In this document: positions 8,429 through 18,256 of the stretch, in pieces | How the letters are laid out: each line of letters begins with the position of its first letter | Position numbering within the stretch: position 1 is the first letter of the stretch | NCBI RefSeq assembly: GCF_018130145.1 | Contig: NZ_JAFCMB010000001.1 | Coordinates: 372,001-436,000 of the forward strand | From: Bradyrhizobium sp. AUGA SZCCT0176 | GTDB taxonomy: Bacteria > Pseudomonadota > Alphaproteobacteria > Rhizobiales > Xanthobacteraceae | DNA: 64,000 nt | Direction: 5' to 3' | Translations under genes and position numbers: made by a program | Notes under the pieces: model-generated | Told to the model about the DNA's origin: nothing | Seen by the model: the letters and a program-made list of their open reading frames with translations, nothing else | Databases searched by the model: none

Positions 8429-10228
8429 TCACCTCGCACTATCAGGCACCTTCAGTCCGACGGTGCGTCCTGGAAAGCCAGCGGCGTCAAAATAGCGCGT
8501 CGAGCCGACAAACTGCATGTTCACGATGGTGCGCAGGCCGTTGTCGCCCCGCTTCGAGACAATGTCCTGTCGCCACGGCCGGGCGGGCTTCCCGCCGAGG
8601 AGTGCTTCGGTAAGCGCGCGGCCACGCAGCTTGCCGACCGGCGGAAGCGTGACACCCAGGATCTTTTCCAGCGTCGGAGCGATATCGGCGTTGCTGACCG
8701 GGGCCGTATCGTTGAAGCCGGTCTTGAACGCAGGCCCGATGGCCGCCATGAAGTTCCCGGTATCGGCGCGGCTAAAGCTGCCGTGATGGCCTTGCCCCTG
8801 CAAGAGGGTGGTATCGGATACGGTCACGCTACAAAACAGCGGCTGATCACACCCCGTCGTTTCGGAGCGGAAATTGACGACGATGGCCGGCGTTGGCGTT
8901 CGCGCTCCCCCTTTGAGGCCTACTCTGCTCAGCGGCAGGGTTCCCGGAATCGGTCCAAGGTCATCACGAACGAAGACGCCGCTGGTGTAGTCTTGCGCCA
9001 GGAGCGCCTTGACCACCTGCCTCACCATGGTCTTGGCGTTGTCCTGCGGTAGATAGATGAGATCGTTGCCTCCGTTGGCGCCAACCACGATATCGGGTTT
9101 GGCCGGATCGTTGCCGATCGAAGCGCTGGCGCGGCGCGGGTATTTCCCGGCCTTGTAGTCGATGCCAGCGCCTTGAGCGGAGGGCTCATGCAGCGGCAGG
9201 CCCACAGCGTGCGCAAGGTCGATGGCAAGAAAGCCGGGTGGCAACTGCCCTTCGGGCACATTGTCGTATTTCAGTTTTGCAGCTGGACTGGTCTTGCTTT
9301 GCTTCGACACCGTGCTGAAGCCGTGGTCGGCGGTGATGAAGATGTTGGTGTCGGCCTCGAGCCCAAGTTCTTTGAGCGCAGCGACGATCGCCGCAAGATC
9401 GTCGTCGGCCACCTTGATTGCGGCAAGCGAGGTCGGACCGTTGATGCCGGGAACAAGTTCATTGACGCTGTCGCGCTGGGAGTGCTGGGTGCCGTCCGGA
9501 TCGGATGACCAATACAGCAGCATGAACGGCTTCTTGTTCTCCTTGAAATGCGGCAACAGCACCTTGGTGACGACGTCGCGATAATATTTCTGCTGCACGA
9601 TATTGGTAGCCTTGCCGGGATTTTCGCGTTGCGCGCGCCCCGGCGTTTCCAGCGCCAATCCGGCCTTCTTGAGCATCTCGACGAGATCCGGCCGCAACGC
9701 GATGCCATCCTTCTTGCCGGTATCGTCGTCGAAGAAAATCGTGGTCTTGCCGTCGAGCTCGGTGAGGTCATGGATCGCCACCGGCCCGACCTTGCCGAGG
9801 GCGGCCGTGAAGTAGCCCTTGTCACGCGCCGCCGCCATGATCGAGCGCTCGGCAATGAAATTTCCGCCGTGATGCTGGTTCAGCTCACTCAACACCGCAT
9901 TGTTCTGGATGAAAGGCGTTATGGTTCCGGCTGCGCTGGCAACCGGAAAGCCGGTGTAGAACACGTTGCCGAAATCTCCGGTGTCGCCAATCAGGTGACC
10001 GGTCGCGATCACCGAGGCGTTCGACGTCGTAATGGTCGGATAGACCGAATGACTGTTCGAGAAGTTGACACCTGTGTCCCGTATCCGGGCGAATGTGGGG
10101 GCTCGCTCGGGCGTAACAGCAGCGGCGCGAAGACCGTCAGCGACGAACAGGATGACGTTCTGTTGGGCATTGCATGGTAGCGTGCCCGACAGGATAGCGA
10201 ACACCGCGCAGACGATTAATTTCCCCAT
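8429..10228 (-). CDS. Secreted alkaline-phosphatase-superfamily hydrolase
   Basis: 599 residues from the ATG at 10228, preceded by a GGGGGG ribosome site. A signal peptide (MGKLIVCAVFAILSGTLPCNA) is followed directly by VILFVADGLR, the first metal-binding Asp of the superfamily. PTITTSNAS supplies the likely Thr/Ser nucleophile, and TADHGFS and GHHGSFSRAD supply later metal ligands. This layout matches the nucleotide pyrophosphatase/phosphodiesterase and phosphonoacetate-hydrolase branch of periplasmic enzymes. The substrate cannot be read from the sequence. It lies alone between dut and divL, with 123 and 192 bp gaps, so it is probably its own transcription unit. Confidence 0.8.
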   Translation of the reverse strand: MGKLIVCAVFAILSGTLPCNAQQNVILFVADGLRAAAVTPERAPTFARIRDTGVNFSNSHSVYPTITTSNASVIATGHLIGDTGDFGNVFYTGFPVASAAGTITPFIQNNAVLSELNQHHGGNFIAERSIMAAARDKGYFTAALGKVGPVAIHDLTELDGKTTIFFDDDTGKKDGIALRPDLVEMLKKAGLALETPGRAQRENPGKATNIVQQKYYRDVVTKVLLPHFKENKKPFMLLYWSSDPDGTQHSQRDSVNELVPGINGPTSLAAIKVADDDLAAIVAALKELGLEADTNIFITADHGFSTVSKQSKTSPAAKLKYDNVPEGQLPPGFLAIDLAHAVGLPLHEPSAQGAGIDYKAGKYPRRASASIGNDPAKPDIVVGANGGNDLIYLPQDNAKTMVRQVVKALLAQDYTSGVFVRDDLGPIPGTLPLSRVGLKGGARTPTPAIVVNFRSETTGCDQPLFCSVTVSDTTLLQGQGHHGSFSRADTGNFMAAIGPAFKTGFNDTAPVSNADIAPTLEKILGVTLPPVGKLRGRALTEALLGGKPARPWRQDIVSKRGDNGLRTIVNMQFVGSTRYFDAAGFPGRTVGLKVPDSAR

Positions 10229-10351
10229 GGTGCCCCCCGGCATTGCGAATTATTGGAGCGCAGTATGAGGGAAAGCGCTGCTTGCGCCAAGCATTCTCAC
10301 GGCAAGGCAAGCTGCCGCGTAACGTGCCAATTCAGCTGGAGTTGAAGTGGC

Positions 10352-10810
10352 TTAACGCCCGGTCGAGCCGAAACCGCCGGCGCCGCGGTCGGTGGTCGAT
10401 AGCGTCTCGACCTGAACCAGTTGCGCCTGCGTGACCGGCGCGATCACCATCTGCGCGATGCGTTCGCCGCGCCGGATCGGGAATGGCGCCTCGCCATGGT
10501 TGATCAGGATCACGTTGATCTCGCCGCGATAATCCGCGTCCACCGTGCCGGGCGTATTGAGGACGGTGACGCCGTGCTTTGCCGCCAGCCCCGAGCGCGG
10601 TCGCACCTGCGCCTCAAATCCCGGGGGCAATGCGATGGCAAGGCCGGTGGGCACCATCGCGTATTTGCCCGGCGGCAGGATCAAGGGCGTTTCCGCCGGC
10701 ACCGCCGCCAGCAGATCCAGCCCCGCCGCGTCCGCGCTCTGATAGGCCGGCAGCGCCAGGCCCTCGGCGTGCGGCAATTGCATGATGTCGACCTTGACCG
10801 TTGCGCTCAC
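10352..10810 (-). CDS. dut: dUTP diphosphatase
   Basis: 152 residues beginning with GTG at 10810. The start is fixed by a GGAGAAG site just upstream and by a GTGA overlap with the coaBC stop codon; the longer frame to 10885 lies inside coaBC. All five trimeric dUTPase motifs are present: [34 protein letters not shown] and the C-terminal [11 protein letters not shown] arm. The enzyme hydrolyses dUTP to dUMP, keeping uracil out of DNA and supplying thymidylate synthesis. Adjacency of coaBC (dfp) and dut is old and also found in E. coli. Confidence 0.97.
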   Translation of the reverse strand: MSATVKVDIMQLPHAEGLALPAYQSADAAGLDLLAAVPAETPLILPPGKYAMVPTGLAIALPPGFEAQVRPRSGLAAKHGVTVLNTPGTVDADYRGEINVILINHGEAPFPIRRGERIAQMVIAPVTQAQLVQVETLSTTDRGAGGFGSTGR

Positions 10811-12270
10811 GAATTCTTCTCCAGTGATTTTGCGATCCGCGCCACCAGTTCGGCCGCGACCTGTTCTTTCGTCATGACCGGCCAAGAGTCCACTTCAATA
10901 TTGTCCACTGCAATGTTATCGACGCCGGCTTCTTTGCCGTCCCGCGTCAGCAGATGCACGGTGTTGCGGTCGCCGCCCATCACGCCGGTTGAAGGTGAAA
11001 CATCGTTGGCGACGATCCAGTCGCAGCCCTTGCGCGCGATCTTGGCCTTTGCATTTTCGATCAGATGTTCGGTCTCGGCGGCGAAGCCGATCACCAGCGG
11101 CGGGCGCTTATCCCCAAGTTTTGAAATCGTCGCCAGGATGTCGGGGTTTTCGAGCAGTTGCAGCGGCGGCATGCCGGCCGATGTCTTCTTCAATTTCTGC
11201 TCGCCCTCATTGGCGACGCGCCAGTCGGCGACGGCGGCGGCGAAGATCGCGATATCCGCCGGCAACGCCGCCTCGACCCGGTGCAGCATGTCGCGCGCCG
11301 ATTCGACCCGGATCACCGTCACGCCTGCGGGATCGCGCAAGTCGACCGGGCCGGACACCAGCGTCACGTCGGCGCCCGCGGCCTGCGCCGCGGCGGCGAT
11401 CGCAAAACCCTGCTTGCCCGACGAGCGGTTGGCGATATAGCGCACCGGATCTATCGGCTCATGGGTCGGGCCCGCGGTGATCAGCACGCGTTTTCCCAAG
11501 AGCGGACGCGGACGCGGCGGACGCAGGATGTCGACTGCGGCAGCGGCAATTTCCACGGCCTCAGACATCCGTCCGACGCCGGCCTCGTTGGTCTCGGCCA
11601 TCTCGCCGGCATTGGGGCCGATCATGATGACCCCGTCGCGGCGAAGCTGCAGCACGTTACGGCGGGTGGCGGGGTTGTTCCACATCAAGGGGTTCATCGC
11701 CGGTGCCAGCAGGATCGGCTTGTTGGCAGCCAGAAGGATAGCGCTTGCGAGATCGTCGGCGTGGCCATGCGCCATCTTCGCCATCAGGTCGGCCGTCGCC
11801 GGTGCGACCACGATCAGATCGCATTCACGGGCCAGACGGATGTGACCGGCGTCGAATTCGCTGCCGGGGTCGAACAGGTCCGTATAGACGCGCTCATGCG
11901 ACAGCGCGCTCGCGGACAGCGGCGTGACGAATTGCTGCGCCGCCTTGGTCAGCACGCAGCGGACCTCGATGCGCCGCTCCTTCAGCCGCCGGATCAGTTC
12001 GAGCGATTTGAAGGCGGCGATGCCGCCGCCGATGATCAGCGTGACGCTGGCCTGATTGGCCGCATCGGCGATCGCCGGCGCGCGGGCGGAGGCTTGCTCA
12101 GGCGGCGTCGTGCCGGCAGACGGGGAGGCAGGAAATTCGGGGCGGTCCTGGATGAGGTCGCCCAGGATGACTCGGACTTCTTCTTCCACCGAACGGCCGT
12201 TGCCGGCGGATCGCAGCCGCAAATAGGCCTTTACGGCGTCGTCGAGCTTTCGGATGGTGAGGCTGGCCAT
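10807..12270 (-). CDS. coaBC: CoaBC with an N-terminal ribbon-helix-helix domain
   Basis: 487 residues. Residues 1-40 ([20 protein letters not shown] onward to VEEEVRVIL) look like a FitA/Arc-type ribbon-helix-helix DNA-binding domain, then a Pro/Ala linker. Residues about 75-250 are the FMN-binding CoaC decarboxylase (GGGIAAFK, H143 in [14 protein letters not shown] at 190-197). From about 257 comes CoaB, the phosphopantothenate-cysteine ligase ([27 protein letters not shown]). Together they convert phosphopantothenate to phosphopantetheine for CoA. A GGAG site 9 bp before the ATG supports translation of the RHH part. The CoaC flap ([18 protein letters not shown], 218-235) lacks the catalytic Cys of E. 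coli Dfp. It overlaps dut as GTGA. Confidence 0.93.
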   Translation of the reverse strand: MASLTIRKLDDAVKAYLRLRSAGNGRSVEEEVRVILGDLIQDRPEFPASPSAGTTPPEQASARAPAIADAANQASVTLIIGGGIAAFKSLELIRRLKERRIEVRCVLTKAAQQFVTPLSASALSHERVYTDLFDPGSEFDAGHIRLARECDLIVVAPATADLMAKMAHGHADDLASAILLAANKPILLAPAMNPLMWNNPATRRNVLQLRRDGVIMIGPNAGEMAETNEAGVGRMSEAVEIAAAAVDILRPPRPRPLLGKRVLITAGPTHEPIDPVRYIANRSSGKQGFAIAAAAQAAGADVTLVSGPVDLRDPAGVTVIRVESARDMLHRVEAALPADIAIFAAAVADWRVANEGEQKLKKTSAGMPPLQLLENPDILATISKLGDKRPPLVIGFAAETEHLIENAKAKIARKGCDWIVANDVSPSTGVMGGDRNTVHLLTRDGKEAGVDNIAVDNIEVDSWPVMTKEQVAAELVARIAKSLEKNS

Positions 12271-12297
12271 GGTCGGCTCCAGGCAGACATGATGTCA

Positions 12298-12322
12298 ATG
12301 CTAGCATACAATGCATGCATTG
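12298..12322. promoter_or_regulatory. Adjacent palindromes in the ubiB-coaBC gap, candidate operator
   Basis: A perfect 14-bp palindrome caatgcatgcattg (12309-12322) lies 2 bp from a perfect 10-bp palindrome atgctagcat (12298-12307). Both are built from ATGC/GCAT half-sites, the arrangement cooperative ribbon-helix-helix dimers favour. They sit in the 55-bp gap between the ubiB stop and the coaBC ATG. On the minus strand a possible -35 (TTGCAA) and -10 (TAGCAT) spaced by 16 bp overlap them, so a bound protein could block the promoter. Autoregulation by CoaBC's own RHH domain is inference. Confidence 0.5.
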
Positions 12323-12325
12323 CAA

Positions 12326-13900
12326 TCACATTTGCCGGACGGCCACCAGAATCCCGATAAATGTCACGGCGATGATCCAGAGCGCCACGGTGCGCCAGCG
12401 GCTCTTGCGCCCCTCGGCCCTGCCCAGCGCCGCAATCGTCTCCGGCGACAGTGTGACGCCCTCCCGGGTCATCTTCTCCAGCTGCTCCAGCACCGCCACC
12501 GAGCGCGTGGCAACTGCCGGCAGGCCTGCCAGCACGCGGCCAAGATCGCCCGCGCCGGACACCGCGCCCTGGATACGTCCGATCGGGCCGAGATTGCGCT
12601 CGATCCATTCGCGCACCACGGGATCGGCGACCTTCCAGATATCAAGCTTGGGATCGAAACCGCGCGCCACGCCCTCGACCACCACCATGGTCTTTTGCAG
12701 CAGGATCAGTTCGGGGCGGGTCTGCATGTCGAACAGCCCGGTGACCTCGAGCAGCAAGGTCAACAGCTTCGCCATCGAGATGTCTTCGGCGATGCGGTTG
12801 TGGATCGGCTCGCCGATGGCGCGGATCGCCTGCGCGAAATTCTCGACCGAGTGATGGCCGGGCACATAGCCGGCCTCGAAATGCACCTCGGCGACGCGGC
12901 GGTAGTCGCGGGTAATGAAACCCAGAAGAATTTCGGCGAGGAAGCGCCGCTCCTTCAGGCCAAGCCGGCCCATGATGCCGAAATCGACGGCGACCAGGCG
13001 GCCGGCCTCATCGAGGAACAGATTGCCGGGATGCATGTCGGCATGAAAGAAGCCATCGCGCAGCGCGTGGCGCAGGAAACTCTGGATCACCTTGCGCCCG
13101 AGATCGGGCAGGTCGATCTGCGATTGTGCGAGGCGCGCGTGGTCGTTGAGCGCGATGCCGTCGATCCACTCCATCGTCAGCACGTTGTGGGTGGTGCGGT
13201 CCCAATCCACCGCCGGCACGCGGAAATCCGGATCGTCGCGCGTGTTCTCCGCCATCTCGGACATCGCGGCCGCTTCCAGCCGCAAGTCCATCTCCATCGC
13301 GACCGAGCGCGACATCGTGTTGATGACCTCGATCAGCCGCAGCCGGCGCGCTTCAGCCGAATGCGCTTCCGCATTATTCGCGACGAAAAAGAAATCGGCG
13401 AGGTCGCGGCGGAAACGTGCGGCGACGTTCGGTCGGAGCACCTTGACGGCGACGGCCTTGCGCACGCCATCGCGCTCGGTCTCGCCGCGATGAACCTGCG
13501 CGATCGAAGCTGCGGCAACCGACGGCCCGAAGCTCGCAAACGCCTGTGCTACAGGGCGTTCCAGCGATGTGGCAATGACGGCCTCGGCCTCGCTTTGCGA
13601 AAACGGCGGCAGCCGATCCTGCAAGGCTTCCAGATCCCGCGCCATCGCAACGCCGACCACGTCGGGCCGCGTTGCCAGAAATTGTCCGAGCTTGAGATAG
13701 GCGGGGCCGAGCCGGGTCAGCGCCCGCGACAGCCGCGGGCCGGATTTGGCGCCGGGCCGCTCGATGATCCGCGCCAGCTTGAGCGCGAGTTGCCCGGGCG
13801 GCGGCACCAGGCTCGGATCGACAACGCCGAACACGCCCTCGCGTGCGAACACAAAGCCGGCGCGGACAAGCCGCGCGATGTGGGTCGCCGCAGAAATCAC
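12326..13900 (-). CDS. ubiB: UbiB-family ubiquinone biosynthesis kinase-like protein
   Basis: 524 residues from a GTG at 13900 that overlaps the ubiE stop as GTGA; a longer frame to 13951 would run into ubiE. It is an atypical ADCK/UbiB kinase-like protein: KxGQ motif [17 protein letters not shown], Ala-rich nucleotide loop [28 protein letters not shown] and the DFG-equivalent VDFGIMG. Two hydrophobic helices at the C-terminus, ending [16 protein letters not shown], anchor it to the inner membrane. UbiB is an ATPase needed for coenzyme Q synthesis, probably helping extract hydrophobic intermediates. The pairing with ubiE is the usual alphaproteobacterial order. Confidence 0.95.
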   Translation of the reverse strand: MISAATHIARLVRAGFVFAREGVFGVVDPSLVPPPGQLALKLARIIERPGAKSGPRLSRALTRLGPAYLKLGQFLATRPDVVGVAMARDLEALQDRLPPFSQSEAEAVIATSLERPVAQAFASFGPSVAAASIAQVHRGETERDGVRKAVAVKVLRPNVAARFRRDLADFFFVANNAEAHSAEARRLRLIEVINTMSRSVAMEMDLRLEAAAMSEMAENTRDDPDFRVPAVDWDRTTHNVLTMEWIDGIALNDHARLAQSQIDLPDLGRKVIQSFLRHALRDGFFHADMHPGNLFLDEAGRLVAVDFGIMGRLGLKERRFLAEILLGFITRDYRRVAEVHFEAGYVPGHHSVENFAQAIRAIGEPIHNRIAEDISMAKLLTLLLEVTGLFDMQTRPELILLQKTMVVVEGVARGFDPKLDIWKVADPVVREWIERNLGPIGRIQGAVSGAGDLGRVLAGLPAVATRSVAVLEQLEKMTREGVTLSPETIAALGRAEGRKSRWRTVALWIIAVTFIGILVAVRQM

Positions 13901-14658
13901 AAACGCCAGCCCGAATGCAGCGCCACGATACCGCCGGAGAGGCTTTCCCATTTCACCCGCGAGAAGCCGGCGGCGCTGATCATCTCGGCAAAGGCGTTGG
14001 GCCTCGGAAATTTCCGGATCGATTCAACGAGGTATTGGTAGGAGTCGGCGTCGCCGGTCACGGCTCGGCCGAGCGGCGGGATCACCTTGAACGAGAAAAA
14101 GTCATAGAGCCGGTCGAGCCCGGGCACATCGACGGCGGAGAATTCCAGGCACAGGAATCTGCTGCCGGGTCTCAGCACGCGGTAGGCTTCCTTCAGCGCG
14201 GCATCGATCCGCGGCACGTTGCGGATGCCGAACGCGATCGTATAGGCGTCAAACGCGCGATCCGGAAATTCCAGCGCCTCGGCGTTGCCCTCGACGAACG
14301 AAACCTGCTGGTCGAGATGCCGCGCAATCGCGCGGTTGCGGCCGACGTCGAGCATGTCGGTATTGATGTCGCAGACCGTGGCGCGGAAGCCGGTGCCTGC
14401 CGCCTTGGCGGCGCGAAACGCGATATCGCCGGTGCCGCCGGCAACATCCAGCAGTGCGAACGGCGCATCGCCCTTCGGCGGATTGAGCTTATTGATCATG
14501 ATGTCTTTCCAGACCCGGTGCAGGCCCGCCGACATCAGATCGTTCATCAAATCATAGCGCGACGCCACGCTGTGAAACACGTCGTTCACCAGCGTCTGCT
14601 TGTCCCCAAGGGGGACGTCCCTGAAGCCAAAATGCGTCGTTTGGTCCGGCCGATCCAT
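13897..14658 (-). CDS. ubiE: UbiE, demethoxyubiquinol/demethylmenaquinol C-methyltransferase
   Basis: 253 residues from the ATG at 14658, preceded by GGAGATAAG. SAM-binding motif I is [30 protein letters not shown] and [15 protein letters not shown] are typical of UbiE/COQ5. It performs the C-methylation step in ubiquinone synthesis. It is first of the ubiE-ubiB-coaBC-dut series, and mutM diverges from it across a 79-bp gap that must hold both promoters. Confidence 0.97.
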   Translation of the reverse strand: MDRPDQTTHFGFRDVPLGDKQTLVNDVFHSVASRYDLMNDLMSAGLHRVWKDIMINKLNPPKGDAPFALLDVAGGTGDIAFRAAKAAGTGFRATVCDINTDMLDVGRNRAIARHLDQQVSFVEGNAEALEFPDRAFDAYTIAFGIRNVPRIDAALKEAYRVLRPGSRFLCLEFSAVDVPGLDRLYDFFSFKVIPPLGRAVTGDADSYQYLVESIRKFPRPNAFAEMISAAGFSRVKWESLSGGIVALHSGWRL

Positions 14659-14737
14659 CAACTTATCTCCATGGCCTGACCATAGCGCGCCCGCCGCAAT
14701 GGCGCTATCACGTCACCTTCATAAGGTGAATAGCTGC

Positions 14738-15646
14738 ATGCCTGAATTACCCGAAGTTGAGACCGTCCGCCGCGGCCTGCAACCCGCCATGGAGGGGTCA
14801 AAAATCGTCAAGGCGGAAGCCCGGCGGAAAGATCTGCGGTTTCCCTTTCAAAAAGACTTTATCGCGCGGCTGGAGGGCCAGACCGTGACCGGCCTTGGCC
14901 GCCGCGCCAAATATCTGATGGCGGACCTGACCTCGGGCGACGTGCTGCTGATGCATCTAGGCATGTCGGGCTCGTTTCGCGTGCTGGAAAACGGCGCCAA
15001 CAGCACAAGCAAGAATACACCTGGCCAAAATACACCTGGCCAATTCCATCTCCCGCGCAGCGAAGACCGCGCCCATGATCACGTCGTGTTCCACATGTCG
15101 TCGGGCGCTTCTGTCGTGTTCAACGATCCGCGCCGCTTCGGTTACATGAAGATTATCGCCCGCAACGCGCTGGAGGAGGAGCCGCTGCTGAAAGGGCTCG
15201 GTCCCGAACCGCTCGGCAATGAATTTGATGCAAGGATGCTGGCGCAATCCTGCCACAACAAGAAAACCAGCCTGAAGGCCGCCTTGCTCGACCAGCGCGT
15301 GGTGGCGGGACTTGGCAACATCTATGTCTGCGAAGCGCTTTATCGCGCCCATCTGTCGCCGCGCCGGCTGGCTGCGACCCTGGCGACGAAGAAAGCCGAG
15401 CCGACCGACCACGCCAAGCGCCTGGTCGGCTCGATCCACGATGTCTTGAACCAGGCGATCAAGGCCGGCGGCTCCTCGATCAGCGACCATCGCCAGACCT
15501 CGGGCGAACTCGGCTATTTCCAGCACTCGTTCCAGGTCTATGACCGCGAGGGCGAGAAATGCCAGACCGCGCGCTGCGGCGGCGTCGTGCGGCGCTTCGT
15601 CCAGAACGGCCGCTCGACCTTCTGGTGCCCGAAATGCCAGAAGTAG
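14738..15646 (+). CDS. mutM: Formamidopyrimidine-DNA glycosylase
   Basis: 302 residues from the ATG at 14738, chosen because MutM must begin (M)PELPEVETV, with the N-terminal Pro as catalytic nucleophile and the following Glu as acid. The helix-two-turn-helix segment ([20 protein letters not shown]) and the C-terminal zinc finger (two Cys near GEKCQTARC, then [13 protein letters not shown]) are complete. The enzyme removes 8-oxoguanine and formamidopyrimidines in base-excision repair. A perfect 15-bp tandem duplication at 15014-15043 inserts [10 protein letters not shown] into a surface region and keeps the frame. Confidence 0.97.
   Translation: MPELPEVETVRRGLQPAMEGSKIVKAEARRKDLRFPFQKDFIARLEGQTVTGLGRRAKYLMADLTSGDVLLMHLGMSGSFRVLENGANSTSKNTPGQNTPGQFHLPRSEDRAHDHVVFHMSSGASVVFNDPRRFGYMKIIARNALEEEPLLKGLGPEPLGNEFDARMLAQSCHNKKTSLKAALLDQRVVAGLGNIYVCEALYRAHLSPRRLAATLATKKAEPTDHAKRLVGSIHDVLNQAIKAGGSSISDHRQTSGELGYFQHSFQVYDREGEKCQTARCGGVVRRFVQNGRSTFWCPKCQK
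15014..15043 (+). repeat. 15-bp tandem duplication inside mutM
   Basis: The unit aatacacctggccaa occurs twice head to tail without mismatch (15014-15028 and 15029-15043). Since 15 is a multiple of three, the reading frame is preserved and five residues are doubled. The lack of divergence suggests a recent slippage event. Confidence 0.9.
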
Positions 15647-15677
15647 TCACGCACGTCCGCGCCGCGGCATCGACATC

Positions 15678-16262
15678 ATGAACACGCCGCCGATCCGGAC
15701 CTCGCGCCTGATCCTGCGACCGCTCGCGCTATCCGACGCGCCGGCGATCCAGCGCCATTTCAACAACTGGAACATTATCCGCAATCTCGCATCCGTCGTG
15801 CCCTGGCCCTATCCGGACGACGGCGCGGAAAGCTTCATCAGGATTCAGTTGGAAAAAATCACCGCGGGCGAAGAACTCTATCATTGGGTCTTGGTATTGC
15901 GAGCGGGCGACGGCGAGGCCATCGGCAACATCCATTTTCGACCCTCGGCGGACAGCCCGAAAGGCAACCGGGGATTCTGGCTCGCCGAGCCCTATTGGAA
16001 TCGCGGGCTGATGACCGAGGCCATCTCGGCCGTAAACGATTTTGCCTTCAACACGCTCGCTATCGAGCAGTTCTACGTTTGCAACGTGGCTTCCAATGAA
16101 GCGTCCCGCCGCGTCAAGCAAAAGACCGGAGCCGAGTTCGTTGGCTACATCGAACTCGCGCATCACAACGGCCAGTCGAAATCGGAAAAGTGGCGCGTGA
16201 CGCGCGAAAACTGGCTGCGCCTGGCTCCATCTCGTTCCGAAACGGACGTAAACAGGCAGTAA
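15678..16262 (+). CDS. RimJ/RimL-type GNAT acetyltransferase
   Basis: 194 residues from the ATG at 15678, 31 bp after mutM. RTSRLILRPLALSDAPAI at the start and FWLAEPYWNRGLMTEAISAV in the acetyl-CoA site are typical of the RimJ/RimL branch of GNAT enzymes, followed by FYVCNVASNEASRRVKQKTG. Members acetylate protein N-termini, antibiotics or small amines; the acceptor cannot be predicted. The longer frame upstream of 15678 is the tail of mutM in another frame. It is probably co-transcribed with mutM. Confidence 0.85.
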   Translation: MNTPPIRTSRLILRPLALSDAPAIQRHFNNWNIIRNLASVVPWPYPDDGAESFIRIQLEKITAGEELYHWVLVLRAGDGEAIGNIHFRPSADSPKGNRGFWLAEPYWNRGLMTEAISAVNDFAFNTLAIEQFYVCNVASNEASRRVKQKTGAEFVGYIELAHHNGQSKSEKWRVTRENWLRLAPSRSETDVNRQ

Positions 16263-16370
16263 GCGCAACAATGCAACCGCCCAATTATAACATTGTGGCT
16301 AATCCGCATGATTACTGGCGCGGTTTGGCTGAAATGCCAGCCGCAGAACAACAAAGAAACGGGAAACAAC

Positions 16371-18050
16371 ATGACCAGCAACTGGCGGGATCGCGCGGCC
16401 ACTACTTTTCAATGTCAGAAGCAGCCGGCGACTTCCAGCCGCGGCATGGTGGTGAGCAATCATCCGCTGGCCTCGAGCGCGGGCGCCGAGATGTTGGCGG
16501 CCGGCGGCAACGCCATCGATGCGGCGATCGCGACGCTGTTCACGCTGACGGTGGTCGAGCCGATGATGGTCGGCATCATCGGCGGCGGCATGGCACATAT
16601 TCGCCTCGCCGACGGCAGTCATCGCTTCATCGACGGCCAGAGCACCGTGCCGCTGTCGGTCCGTCCCGACACCTTCAGATCGAAACCGGGTTCGGCGCAT
16701 GACGTGTTCGATACGGTCGGCGCCGAAAACCTCCACGGCCCGAAAGCGGTGGCGACACCGGGCTCGCTGAAAGCCTGGTGCGAGACGCTGCAAAGGTTCG
16801 GCACGATGAGCCTTGCCGACGTGATGCAGCCCGCGATCAAGCACGCCGCGCGCGGCTATGCGGCGACGCCCTATCTGCACGAATGCATCAGCGACAGCGC
16901 GGCTGACATGCTGAAGGACAAGGCGATCTCGGCGGTCTTTCTGCCCAAGGGGGTGCCGCTGAAGGCCGGCGAGCGCGTGGTGCAGTCGGAATATGCGGAG
17001 ACGCTGACTCACATTTCGCAGCACGGCGCAGCGGCGCTGTACCAGGGACCGCTCGGCGATATCCTGGTCGACTACATGAAAGCGCATGGCGGCTTCATCA
17101 GCCGTGAAGACCTCACCACCTACAGGACCGTCGAGCGCCAGCCGATCCGCGCTGATTATCGCGGTTGGGAAATTCAGGGGCCGCCACCGCCCGCGGCCTC
17201 CGGCGTGCACATCGCGCAGATGCTCAACATTCTGGAAGGCTACGATATCGCACGCCTCGGCTTCGGTTCGGCGGAGACGATTCACTATCTCGCCGAAGTG
17301 CTGAAGATTGCCTTTGCCGATCGCGCGGCCGCCAGCGGTGATCCTGACTTCATCAACGTGCCGGTGGAGCGGCTGACGTCGAAGGCCTATGCCGGGGAAC
17401 GCCGCCGCGCGATCGATCCCGGCCGCGCGAAAAAATGGGGCGCCGGCGTCGCGCAGCTTGAAGGCGCGCACACCACGCATATGACGGCGGCGGATGCGTT
17501 TGGGAATGTGGTCGCGACCACGCAGACCATCAACAATCTGTTCGGCGCCAAGATCATGATCCCCGGTCTCGGCACCGTGCCGAACAACTACATGAACCTC
17601 TACGATCCCCGGCCCGGCCATGCGCTGTCACTGGCGCCGGGCAAGCGCGTCACTACCTCGATGTCGCCAATGATGGCGCTGCGCGACGGCAAGCTGGTCT
17701 ATGCGCTCGGCCTGCCCGGTGGAAAGCGAATCTTTCCGAGCGCGATGCAGGCGCTGATCAATCTGATCGACCATGGCATGAGTCTGCAGGAAGCCGTCGA
17801 GGCGCCGCGGGTCTGGACCGAGGGCAATGCCCTCGAAGTGGAATCGGCGGTGCCGGAAAGCGTTCGCGCCAAACTCACTTCGATGGGCCACAGAGTGCAG
17901 GCGGTGCGGACGGTGGCCGGTGGCATGAATGCCATTCAATTCCACGACGACGGCCGGATGTCGGGCGCAGCCTGCTGGCGCGCCGACGGCACACCGATCG
18001 GCATCGCCGGCGGCCTTGCGCGCGCCGGCGTGAGGTTCGGGCTGACCTAG
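16371..18050 (+). CDS. Gamma-glutamyltransferase family protein without an export signal
   Basis: 559 residues from the ATG at 16371. The Ntn-hydrolase family is clear: GMVVSNHPLASSAGAEMLAAG near the start, IIGGGMAHIRL, and the autoprocessing site GAHTTHMTAAD, where Thr368 should become the N-terminal nucleophile of the small subunit. FGAKIMIPGLGTVPNNYMNL and GKRVTTSMSPMM follow as expected. No signal peptide or membrane segment is seen, unlike periplasmic E. coli Ggt, so a cytoplasmic amidohydrolase in the Ggt/HpxW group (glutathione or oxamate-like substrates) is possible. It is separated from the acetyltransferase gene by 108 bp. Confidence 0.85.
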   Translation: MTSNWRDRAATTFQCQKQPATSSRGMVVSNHPLASSAGAEMLAAGGNAIDAAIATLFTLTVVEPMMVGIIGGGMAHIRLADGSHRFIDGQSTVPLSVRPDTFRSKPGSAHDVFDTVGAENLHGPKAVATPGSLKAWCETLQRFGTMSLADVMQPAIKHAARGYAATPYLHECISDSAADMLKDKAISAVFLPKGVPLKAGERVVQSEYAETLTHISQHGAAALYQGPLGDILVDYMKAHGGFISREDLTTYRTVERQPIRADYRGWEIQGPPPPAASGVHIAQMLNILEGYDIARLGFGSAETIHYLAEVLKIAFADRAAASGDPDFINVPVERLTSKAYAGERRRAIDPGRAKKWGAGVAQLEGAHTTHMTAADAFGNVVATTQTINNLFGAKIMIPGLGTVPNNYMNLYDPRPGHALSLAPGKRVTTSMSPMMALRDGKLVYALGLPGGKRIFPSAMQALINLIDHGMSLQEAVEAPRVWTEGNALEVESAVPESVRAKLTSMGHRVQAVRTVAGGMNAIQFHDDGRMSGAACWRADGTPIGIAGGLARAGVRFGLT

Positions 18051-18156
18051 CAAATCGGTGGACGCAATTTCTCGGATTCGAAGATTGCCGCGGCTTCGTT
18101 GTGGTTGAAAATAGCGCAAATATTCTCATGCGATTCCGTCGTTGCGGCAGGAATTG

Positions 18157-18168
18157 CGTACTAGTACG
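18157..18168. promoter_or_regulatory. 12-bp palindrome upstream of the chemoreceptor gene
   Basis: The sequence cgtactagtacg is a perfect palindrome 88 bp upstream of the chemoreceptor ATG, in the 206-bp gap after the gamma-glutamyltransferase gene. It could be an operator, but no regulator is implicated and a 12-bp palindrome can occur by chance. Confidence 0.25.
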
Positions 18169-18256
18169 GGCCGCCTGTTTCTCCATTCTTCATGGTTAAT
18201 CCCCATCCTGATGCGCCGACGGTTGTTGTCCGCCTGCATCCTGGAGGGGGTTCGCC

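Noticed and set aside
12309-12322. Terminator of ubiB
   Set aside because: The palindrome has no loop, is AT-balanced and has no U-run, so an operator is more likely than a terminator.
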